A DNA stretch of 64,000 nucleotides from Oliverpabstia intestinalis (GTDB taxonomy: Bacteria > Bacillota > Clostridia > Lachnospirales > Lachnospiraceae): assembly GCF_009696065.1 (NCBI RefSeq), contig NZ_VUMS01000005.1:1-64000 (forward strand), read 5' to 3'. The notes beneath the pieces are model-generated. The model saw only the letters and a program-made list of their open reading frames with translations. It was not told where the DNA came from and ran no database searches. The position numbers and the translations under genes were made by a program. Of the stretch, positions 53,335 to 62,200 are shown piece after piece. How positions within the stretch are numbered: the first letter of the stretch is position 1; each line of letters opens with the position of its first letter.

Positions 53335-54934
53335 AAAACTGGAATTTACTATTAGAAACAAGTTGTTTTATGCTTCATATGCTGATATTCTTTTTTTGAG
53401 ATCTTAATCTTCTGAAAAAAGAGTCACGTTAAGCGGAGGTCGAATTTTATTTCTTTTTTCGCAAGATTAAATTCCACCCCTCATTCGGTTCAGTATTTCT
53501 TCCGAATGGCGCTACGTTTTCTTATTTTTTCAGTAATAGAGGTGTAAGGTTAATCTCGTTAGCGGGAATGGATTTTATTCCTAACTTGTCAAGAATATCC
53601 CCGCCATTAATGAAGCTGAACAACTGGTGTGCCGACTGGTTATTCAGCTTTTTTCTGTTATATGAGTTGATATGACTCATCATAAGATTGATATCATCCT
53701 GAGTTAGGTTATCAAAAGAGGTTTTCTTCGGAAGCACACGACAAATCATCTCATGTGTAACTTCACAACCACCTTTTTGATCAGAACGCTGTGGATCACA
53801 ATAAAAGATATGTGTTCTGCGACCATTGCCCTTATTAAATTCAATTGCCAGCGGGTTAGTAAATTCACTTCCTCTGTCGGTCAAAATCACCTGGAAGAGG
53901 CTAGTGAATACTTCATGTCTTAACTGTTCATACAACCAGTCAAATATTTCTGTAACTGACTTGGCGGTATTGTTATCACGGATAAAAGCAAGCATTAAAC
54001 TACTATTTCTAAAGTATATGGTCAACAAGACTTTACCGCCTTTGCGACCTTCTACTGAATCCATTTCCACTACCGGAATATCAGAATTCGCAGCAAGATA
54101 AGCTTCAAAATCCTCGTAAGTGCGTCCTACATGACACTGCTTGTCTACTCTTACAGGCTTCTTATGTGAGCGGGTACGATAACGGACCTTTCTCGGAAGA
54201 TCAACGTTATCTACAGATAAAAGCCCTGCATCAATGTAGTATAAATAGTCTTTTCATCAAGCATGATATCATCTGTATTATTGACACATATCATGTGAAT
54301 AGACTGGCCTAACTTAACAAGCGGTGAAACAATAGCATCTACACGCTTTAATTCTTCCGGTGTAATTGCTATTCCTTGACGACTTTCTGAGCGAGTAGTC
54401 TCATAATTCTTCTGAGCTGATTTGGCAGAATAAATATGCTTCTCCAGCTTACAGGATTGCCGTTGGATACAGCCGTTACAAACGTATGGTGGTTTCTTCA
54501 GTTTGTTACAAACCAATACCTCAAACTGCTTGCAATGCTCGTAGCACTTTACACGAGGACATCTCTTGCAGCTTTTTGAATACTGTAGTTTGCACTTTGA
54601 ACATGCTGTTCCGTATTCATCACAGGTACTTCGCTTGCTGCAGGGATTGAAGGAATCTTTACGTACAGTCTGACTATGGAGTCTGACTTCTTTTGAGATA
54701 GTAGAAGGGTCCTTGCCAAGTTCCCTACCTATCTCAGTAAATGAAGCTCGTTCTCTTAAGCGAACTTCTATTGTGGCTCTTTCATCAAGAACCAGATGTG
54801 CATTCTTAGCCATGGTATTCTCCTTGGATAACGCCATCCGGACTCTATTGCTGAGCCACAACTATAACTAGATATCAAGAGGTTTGCAACACTAACTTCT
54901 AGGATATATTTTGCAATACTAAGTTCCAGTTTTT
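53335..54934 (-). mobile_element. IS30-family insertion sequence (inactive)
   Basis: The roughly 1.6-kb element is bounded by imperfect inverted repeats. AAAACTGGAATTTACTATTAG on the left corresponds to the complement of TTGCAATACTAAGTTCCAGTTTT on the right. A second subterminal copy lies inside at 54884-54899. It carries one frameshifted IS30-type transposase on the minus strand. Its right end abuts a truncated FHA gene. Confidence 0.7.
53522..54813 (-). pseudogene. IS30-family transposase, frameshifted
   Basis: From ATG 54813 (AAGGAG upstream) the frame has an IS30-type N-terminal helix-turn-helix (LDERATIEVRLRERASFTEIGRELGKDPSTISKEV), a Cys-rich zinc region (CSKRSTCDEYGTACSKCKL) and a stop at about 54211 after MQGFYL. 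In another frame, from about 54243, the protein continues (GLLSVDNVDLPRKVRYR) into the DDE core (VVEMDSVEGRKGGKVLLT; LTDRGSEFTNP; Glu in SDQKGGCEVTH) to a stop at 53522. IS30 transposases are normally one frame, so this copy is dead unless frameshifting occurs. Confidence 0.8.
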
Positions 54935-55150
54935 GGGTGAATGGACTGGAATTTAATTTTCCAATTCACCAATATCAGTCGTACACATGCAACCATCGTA
55001 TACCGAAACGGAGCATTTGCAATCGTTGATAACAATGCAACAAACGGAACAAACGTTAACGGTGTTGCAGTACCGGCCGGAAAAGAAAGAGCTCTGACAG
55101 GAAATAAAACCATTCGTCTGGCAGATGAAGAATTTCTGTTTCGTGCATAA
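54935..55150 (+). pseudogene. 3' end of an FHA-domain gene, cut by the insertion sequence
   Basis: The frame reads NISRTHATIVYRNGAFAIVDN then NATNGTNVNG, the second half of a forkhead-associated domain. The SRTHA His and the N-x-TNGT loop that contact phospho-threonine partners are present. The first half, including the GR-x-S strand region, is missing and replaced by insertion-sequence DNA. A chance ATG at 54941 opens the frame but lacks a proper ribosome site. FHA proteins read marks made by kinases such as the one encoded downstream. Confidence 0.75.
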
Positions 55151-55178
55151 AACTGAATAATATATGAGAGGTATGAGG

Positions 55179-55958
55179 ATGATTTATAAAATAGCAGCTC
55201 ACAGCGATGTGGGTATTGTGAAGAAAACAAATCAGGACTCAGTACTCGTGAAAATCGCGCAGACAAACCATGGAAAGGTTTGTCTGTGCGTCGTGTGTGA
55301 CGGAATGGGCGGTCTGGCTGATGGTGAGTTGGCCAGTGCGACAGTGATCCGGGAGTTCGATCAGTGGTTTATCAATAAACTTCCCGGACTGCTGGAAACA
55401 CCGGAATTTCCAATGGATGAACTTCGTGTACAGTGGGACGACCTGGTAATGCGGCAGAACAAGAAACTGGCAAAGTATGCATCCGGAATAGGAACACGCA
55501 TGGGTACAACAGTCGTAGCTTTTCTGGTTGTGGATGACAAATATTACATCATGAACATCGGCGACTCGAGAGCTTACATGGTTTCCGATGCCATCTATCA
55601 GCTGACGAAGGATCAGACCTATGTGCAGTACGAGATGGATCTGGGACATCTGACCTGGGAACAGGCACAGACCCATCCACAGAGAAACGTACTGCTCCAG
55701 TGTGTAGGAGCATCGGATGAGATCCACCCGGATTATTTTGTGGGAGATGCCAATCCGGACACCACCTTTATTCTCTGCTCCGATGGATTCCGCCATGTGA
55801 TCTCGCCGGATGAGATCTATGAGAAGTTTCGTCCGGAACTTCTGGAGAACGAAGATATCATGCTTCAGAATATCGTCTCACTGGTGGAACTGAACAAATC
55901 CAGAAAAGAAGTGGATAACATATCGGCAGCTGTTATCCGGACATGTCGGGAGGGATAA
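55179..55958 (+). CDS. PP2C-family Ser/Thr protein phosphatase
   Basis: The 259-residue cytoplasmic phosphatase shows the PP2C metal-binding motifs: SDVGIVKKTNQDS (about 8-20), CDGMGG (about 40-45), MGTTVVAFLV, IGDSRAYM and LCSDGFRHV...DNISAAVIR. It removes phosphate from Ser/Thr, opposing the kinase encoded three bases downstream, as in PrpC/PrkC pairs. Three ATGs compete; 55179 has GAGAGGT seven bases upstream and starts where the family does. Confidence 0.93.
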   Translation: MIYKIAAHSDVGIVKKTNQDSVLVKIAQTNHGKVCLCVVCDGMGGLADGELASATVIREFDQWFINKLPGLLETPEFPMDELRVQWDDLVMRQNKKLAKYASGIGTRMGTTVVAFLVVDDKYYIMNIGDSRAYMVSDAIYQLTKDQTYVQYEMDLGHLTWEQAQTHPQRNVLLQCVGASDEIHPDYFVGDANPDTTFILCSDGFRHVISPDEIYEKFRPELLENEDIMLQNIVSLVELNKSRKEVDNISAAVIRTCREG

Positions 55959-55960
55959 GC

Positions 55961-57811
55961 ATGCTGCAGATAGGTTCTTATGTAGACGGAAAATACAAAG
56001 TATTAAATAAGATCGGCCAGGGCGGTATGAGTGTCGTCTACCTGGCATTGAATGAAAAAGCAAATAAAACATGGGCCATCAAAGAGGTCCGAAAAGATGG
56101 ACAGCAGGATTTTACCACAGTCAAACAGGGGCTGATCGCTGAGACCAACATCCTGAAAGAACTGAATCACAAATACCTGCCAAGTATCATCGATGTGATC
56201 GATGACGGGGATTCCTTCCTGATCGTTATGGATTATATCCAGGGAAAATCACTGGATAAGATCCTGAAGGGAAGTATGGAAAAAGAAGGGCTTCCCATCG
56301 CACTGGACGATGTGATCGCCTGGGGCAAACAGCTGTGTGAAGTGTTCTACTACCTTCATACCAGACCGAATCCCATTATTTATCGAGATATGAAACCGGG
56401 CAACGTCATGCTGAAGCCGGACGGAGAGATCTCCCTGATCGACTTTGGTACCGCCCGTACCTTTAAGCAGGGGAACAGAGAGGATACCACATGTCTGGGA
56501 ACACCCGGATATGCGTCACCGGAACAGTACGGAGGAAATGGACAGTCCACACCTCGAAGTGATATTTACTGTTTGGGAGCTACCCTCCATCATCTGATCA
56601 CCGGAAGAAATCCTTCCCCTACACCATTTAACTTTCCGAAGATCACACAGTGCCGGCCGAGTCTGGTAGATGAGATCCCGAGAGAGGATATGAATAAGTT
56701 GCTGGGTCTGGAGATGATCATTGATCGTTGCACGCAGTACGAACCGGAGAATCGATATGAATCCTGTCTGGAGATGCTGTACGATCTGGAACATATCGAA
56801 GAACTGAGCCTTCCATATCGAAAGAAATTAAGAAAGAAGCTGCTTGGCTTTGGTGTCAGCGCAGCAGTAGCTGTCTTATGCGGCGGTATTTCCCTTGGAT
56901 GTATGCTGATGGAGAACAAAACAGAGCAAAGCGGCTATGATTATTATGTAGACCAGGCGGAGAAGAGTGACGGAACTGCCAAAGTCAATTATGCGAAAAA
57001 AGCAGTTGCCATCGATCCGGGCAAGGAAGAGGCCTATCTGGTTTATCTGGATGCCCTGCGAAACGATGAAGACGGTTTCTCCGGTCAGGACAGTCAGGAT
57101 TTTAAGGCCCTGCTGCAGCAGATGGCAGGAAGACAGACCTACGAAGAAGTACTGGAAGATAATCTGGACGGTTACACCGAGCTGGCTTATGAGCTGGGAA
57201 TGGCTTACTACTTCCCGGGCGGCGCCGGAAAACCGGCAGGAGATAAAGAACTTGCTAAAAAATGGTTCGGCATCGTAGCACAGGCCGTGTTGTCCGATGA
57301 CCAGCTGAAAGCATTCGGACTGGATTCCACAGAAAAATTGTCTGCAGACAAGATCCAGGAATACGATATCGACACCAATCTGGTGGAAACCTTCTTGAGT
57401 ATCTGTAGTTATTACGGAAAAGTGGGTCAGGAAGATACCGTAACCGGTGAGATCAAATATTCCTACTCGGATTTCTGGGTAGAATTAAACGGTCTGGTAG
57501 GCGGACTTCCGGAAACCATCAGTACAGAAAGCCGGGAACGTCTGACACAGCTTCGACTGTTGAACGATGTATCTTATCAGCTGTATGAAAATGCAAAACA
57601 GTTCGTATCAGATGCCGGTGTGGACAAGACGACCTTCCAGGGCGCCCTGGCAGCCATCGAGACAAGAGTCTCCGGTGCTGATACCGGTTCCAACCAGACG
57701 GCACAGCGGATCCGTGATAATACGATAACAACCGTGGACAATACAAAGAAACTGGTAGAATCTCTGTATGCACAGAATTCTGATGCCGTGAAGAGCGGAG
57801 GTGATCAGTAA
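55961..57811 (+). CDS. Transmembrane Ser/Thr protein kinase
   Basis: The 616-residue protein has a kinase domain (about 10-285): GQGGMSVVY glycine loop, WAIKEV lysine, IIYRDMKPGNVM catalytic loop (YRD instead of HRD) and DFGTAR. A membrane helix (about 299-321) is followed by a roughly 290-residue outside domain with tetratricopeptide-like helices (KVNYAKKAVAIDPGKEEAYLVYLDAL). No PASTA repeats are present, so it probably does not sense muropeptides as PrkC does. GGAGGG precedes ATG 55961. It is in an operon with the phosphatase and the repeat protein. Confidence 0.9.
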   Translation: MLQIGSYVDGKYKVLNKIGQGGMSVVYLALNEKANKTWAIKEVRKDGQQDFTTVKQGLIAETNILKELNHKYLPSIIDVIDDGDSFLIVMDYIQGKSLDKILKGSMEKEGLPIALDDVIAWGKQLCEVFYYLHTRPNPIIYRDMKPGNVMLKPDGEISLIDFGTARTFKQGNREDTTCLGTPGYASPEQYGGNGQSTPRSDIYCLGATLHHLITGRNPSPTPFNFPKITQCRPSLVDEIPREDMNKLLGLEMIIDRCTQYEPENRYESCLEMLYDLEHIEELSLPYRKKLRKKLLGFGVSAAVAVLCGGISLGCMLMENKTEQSGYDYYVDQAEKSDGTAKVNYAKKAVAIDPGKEEAYLVYLDALRNDEDGFSGQDSQDFKALLQQMAGRQTYEEVLEDNLDGYTELAYELGMAYYFPGGAGKPAGDKELAKKWFGIVAQAVLSDDQLKAFGLDSTEKLSADKIQEYDIDTNLVETFLSICSYYGKVGQEDTVTGEIKYSYSDFWVELNGLVGGLPETISTESRERLTQLRLLNDVSYQLYENAKQFVSDAGVDKTTFQGALAAIETRVSGADTGSNQTAQRIRDNTITTVDNTKKLVESLYAQNSDAVKSGGDQ

Positions 57812-58746
57812 TGGGGCAGACACAAAATATTGAACAGCAGATCCAGCTTCTGAGCAATCTGCAGCTGGGATTTGGGATTGCTGCATTGCTGTTCCTTGCA
57901 CTGGCGATATTCCTTTTCTTCTATCTGCATATCCCGCAGGTATTTAACGAATACCGGGGAAAGAGTGCTCAGAAAGCCATGGAAGAGATGGCAGCCAACA
58001 GCAGCGACTCCGGACGTATCGTTTCTATGGATAAAAAGTCAAAAAATAAGAAAAAAGGAACCGGACAGCTGGTACAGAGACGTCACTATACAGACAATCT
58101 TACCGATGATCTCAGCGGCCGGATGAGCCAGGAATTTGGCGAACCAACCGGTCAGATGAATCTGAATATGGCAAATAGTTCCGAAGCCAATGGCATGATG
58201 CAGGAACCTGCAGCCAACGGCTCGGAAGCCACAGATGTGCTGGAACCGTCCATGATGAGTGGATCTGAAGCCACAGATGTATTGGAATTGTCCATGATGA
58301 GTGGATCTGAAGCCACAGATGTATTAGAACCATCTATGATGACAGGGTCCGAGGCTACGGACGTATTAGATCCGTCCATGATGGCAGGTTCGGAAGCCAC
58401 AGATGTACTGGATCCATCCATGATGACAGGATCCGAGGCTACGGATGTGTTAGATCCGTCCATGATGACAGGTTCGGAAGCCACCGGTGCATTAGCTCCG
58501 TCTATGAGAGAGGATGCACAGGCTACTGATATTCTGACAGAAGCCATGCTTCAGGAAGGCGGTATGGCAGCCACGGATATCCTGGATCCGTCCATGATCG
58601 CCAACCCGGTACAGGAAAGACAGCATGTATCTACACCGGAACAGGAAGGAACCATGGTTCTGGATCCGAACATGCTGCAGCATTCCAACAGTACCTTTGA
58701 GATAGAAAGAAGTATCATCCTGATACATACGGAGAAGGTGATCTGA
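57811..58746 (+). CDS. Membrane protein with tandem threonine-motif repeats
   Basis: The 311-residue protein has one membrane helix (about 22-44), a basic linker (KKSKNKKKGTGQLVQRR) and seven consecutive 14-residue repeats, GSEATDVLDPSMM-like (about 137-234), then three looser ones (ATDILTEAM, ATDILDPSM, GTMVLDPNM). Each has Thr with Leu at +3, a preference known for FHA-domain ligands. Its start overlaps the kinase stop (TAATG). It is a candidate kinase substrate and FHA docking tail; this is an inference. The short hydrophobic C-terminus is unusual. Confidence 0.75.
   Translation: MGQTQNIEQQIQLLSNLQLGFGIAALLFLALAIFLFFYLHIPQVFNEYRGKSAQKAMEEMAANSSDSGRIVSMDKKSKNKKKGTGQLVQRRHYTDNLTDDLSGRMSQEFGEPTGQMNLNMANSSEANGMMQEPAANGSEATDVLEPSMMSGSEATDVLELSMMSGSEATDVLEPSMMTGSEATDVLDPSMMAGSEATDVLDPSMMTGSEATDVLDPSMMTGSEATGALAPSMREDAQATDILTEAMLQEGGMAATDILDPSMIANPVQERQHVSTPEQEGTMVLDPNMLQHSNSTFEIERSIILIHTEKVI
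58219..58512 (+). repeat. Seven 42-bp coding tandem repeats
   Basis: Seven in-frame 42-bp units encode GSEATDVL(E/D)PSMM(S/T/A)-type repeats; the last (GSEATGALAPSMRE) is degenerate. The units differ by synonymous changes, so the protein motif is kept while the DNA drifts. Confidence 0.85.
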
Positions 58747-59258
58747 TGAATAAGGGAAAAACAGCAAGGATATTTAATGATCTGTCGATGATTTTCTTCC
58801 TTATATCATCTACAGTGGTCGCATTTCTTCCGATAGTTGACAGAGAAAAACACCCGGCAATAGCAGTACTTGCCGGGGGTATCTTCTGGGTAGGATTGTT
58901 GTGGGGCATTTTCCTCTACATCCTCAGCTGTCAGAAGATAAGAAATCTGAAAAGCTATCAAAATTATCGCTCGGTGGAGCATATCGGTGCACTTGCACCC
59001 GGATCCACCAAAGAAGGATTGATTGCAGATCTTGCATTCATCCCGGGATTCCTGGTGATCATACTCGGAACCTACGTGTTCAACATACCGGATCCCGTCA
59101 TGTTAGTTTGTATGTGGATAACCATGGTATCCTTCTACGGACACTTCGTCCTGAACGGAAGGGTATACAAGTTTTTGCATAAAAGAAAAGTTATAAGATA
59201 CCGAAAGGTAAAAGAGGAATCAGCCGAGAAAAATACTCAGCTGAAGGAAGGAGTCTGA
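58746..59258 (+). CDS. Four-helix membrane protein, unknown
   Basis: The 170-residue protein has two membrane helices near the N-terminus (about 12-30, 38-60), a cytoplasmic loop (RNLKSYQNYRSVEHIG), two more helices (about 97-120, 122-140) and a basic tail. The family is not recognised. Its ATG overlaps the previous stop (TGATG). It lies between the kinase locus and a giant secreted protein, four bases from the latter, so it may help its export or control. Confidence 0.7.
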   Translation: MNKGKTARIFNDLSMIFFLISSTVVAFLPIVDREKHPAIAVLAGGIFWVGLLWGIFLYILSCQKIRNLKSYQNYRSVEHIGALAPGSTKEGLIADLAFIPGFLVIILGTYVFNIPDPVMLVCMWITMVSFYGHFVLNGRVYKFLHKRKVIRYRKVKEESAEKNTQLKEGV

Positions 59259-59262
59259 GGAC

Positions 59263-62200
59263 ATGAAACAAAAAACAAAGAGAATCCTGGCGTTCGCCAT
59301 GGCCGTTGTCTTCGCATTGTCAACCTGCGTAACCTCCAGTCCATACACCGTTATGGCCACGGAAGCAGGAGAAACGATCGCACCTCTTGCAGAAGAGGGA
59401 AGCGGCAGTGGAGAAGTCACTCCGGGTACAACAGAAACAGGAACACCTGGGGAAAGCGGTGAAGGAGGCACGGTAGCACCATCCGGCGAACCGGAAGGAC
59501 CGACTGCACCATCTGCACCGGAAGTACCAAAACCAACACCTAAGATATATTTAAAAGTTGTTTGTGATGCTGGTCTTATCGAAAATGTACGAGTAGGACA
59601 GGTTTCATTAAAATTTGCAGAGCAGGAAGATGTCATGCATGTGAATTTAGATGAAAAAAATATCATTGGGGATGGATTAACAGTCGCAAGCTGTACATCT
59701 GATAATTACAATGTTACATATAGCGAAAAAACAGAGATAAAAGATGCAGATACCTATCGAGAGATTCACATTACCGGGTTAACACCGAAAACTGAAATCA
59801 CCGGTGCTGATTTCATAACAACTCTCACAACAGTACCATATGGACTGACCGGTGTCTGGGCAAATGTATCAACCAATTGGACAATTACAGCAGGCGAAAC
59901 TGCATCTGTAGACGGAAACGGTCAGGTATATGTGGAGAATGGAAGCCAGAGCATAACATTACAGGCATCCATAGCTGGAAAATCAGTAGCATCAAAAACA
60001 ATCACAGTTACAAAGGTAAAACCGGAACTTGCAATTAACTGTTCTTCAAATGCACCATGGGATAAGAGTGTAGATGTTTCCGGTAAATTGACTGTGAATG
60101 GAAAAGGACTTGCTAACGAAACCATTCACTGCTGGGTTGGAGATACAAAGGTAGATGTTCAGACAGATGAAAATGGTAATTATAAAGGAACTATAGAATT
60201 AAAGAAATTCTTTGATAAATTAATGACAGTAAAAGCTGAGTTTGATGAAACGGCAAGATGTCAGAGAACTGATGTTACATTTAGTAAAGGGTATCAGCCC
60301 GGAAAAGTAGACGGAAAGATTTTCCTGACAGAAGATCACGATGAGAAAAATCCGTTACAGATCACTTACGGAACGCAGTCGGTTGTAGAAAAGATTACAA
60401 AGCTTACAACAAATAAAGATAAAGACTTGGGAAATGAAGATCAGGAGATCAAATTACTTTCCGCAAGATCAAGTAACGATGCAGTTGCTGCAGTAAGTGT
60501 GAATAAGGATACCCGTGAGATTACGATCACACCGGTAAATGCATCTGACGAAAGTGTAACAATAACAATAAAGGCAGAGACAGCAAACTACAAATTCGAA
60601 AAAAAATTATTTGTAAAAGTAAATCCATATAAATTGAAATTGGAAGAGTCTGTTTCTGTAGCAGGTACAGATAAGACAGAGTATAACAATACAAAAATAT
60701 ATGATGCAACGGATCGCGTTGACGTACAGGCTACTCTGACAGGTGATGATACTCTGACGGATGCTGCCAAGACAATCGTAGAAGAAAAGTTCAAAAATAT
60801 TGTTTTCAAAGGTTATCAAAGTGGAATTGTTAACGTAGACGGCAATGAAAAAGAGCAGAAATTTACTTTTGCGCCGAAAGATTTTTCTTTGACACAATAC
60901 GCAAATAGTAAAGATATAACCGATAATTTTGTTATCAAGGATCAGAAAACGGAAGCCAAAGTAACCATCCAGAAAAGAACCCTGAACCTTACCGTAGCAG
61001 ATTCCACACGTCCATACAGAAGCCTGGGATATACAACAGCTCTGGATCAGCTGGTATCTGTAAATTCTCCGAGCGGAGACACCGGATTTGCCGGAAAGGA
61101 TGCAATTAAGAAGCTGAAAGGATTCACCTATCCTACAGTAGTGGATACCACTGCTACAGGTCTTACACCGGAAAATGTAAAGAAGAATGATACTGCAACC
61201 TGTTCTGAACACACCAATGCATTGGAACTGGATAAGAAATCAGGAGATCCGACAAGCAATTACAAATTTGATTTTAATTCTTATAAACATGGTAATCTGA
61301 AAGTAACAGAAGAAAATATTACAGATGCTACAGATTATGTGACAATCAACAACAACGCAAGCACACATGCTTATGAAAATGAAGATCATGTCCGTTATTA
61401 CGGAAAAGATGCAGTAATCAAATTTGCATTAGAAGGCGGATACAACAAGATTTATCTGAAAAATGGTACAGATCTTACAACGGAAGGTTTAAAAGAAGCA
61501 GAAGCGTACGTAGCAGGAACTAATGTAGAAGAAGGTATCTATCTTGCTAAGGAAGATAACGACGGAAAAGTATTAAACAGAACAAAAGAATTTAAGATTG
61601 ATTTCAAATACGATCCGGATGCACCACAGTGCAGCGAAATTAAATTCGGCGAAGAGAACAAGGTAGTAACCGATCTGGCAACGACAATCACGTTTGGCAT
61701 TTACAAGAATAAAAACATCGAAGCAAAAGTTGTACTTTCTGATGAATTATCAGGAATAAAGGGATGGTCTTATTTTGTGGCTAACACAGACAAGGACAGC
61801 TCTTTTGAAGGATTACTTACTCCGGATGACTATGCAGAGAAACTGGTCAATGAACATTTTGTAGCTGGAAAAGACGATTGCACTGTTCCGGTAGGTAAAT
61901 TAAAGGATGGTCAGACTCTGGAATCCAACAACTATATTGTTTTTGTAAAAGTAATGGACAATGTAGGAAATACAAAAATCTACGGATCCAATGGTATTGT
62001 TCTGGAAAACTTCCATGACATTACGGTTGAATACAATGAAAAACCAGCATCGACAACCACTCAGCAGGGAACAGTAGACAGCAGAACCTATTATTCAGGT
62101 GATGCAGAATTGAATCTGACAGCAAAAGAAAACGCAAGTGAAAGCAAATTCTACTCCGGACTGGAAAAAATGCAGTATACCATTTCCAGACACTGGGGAG

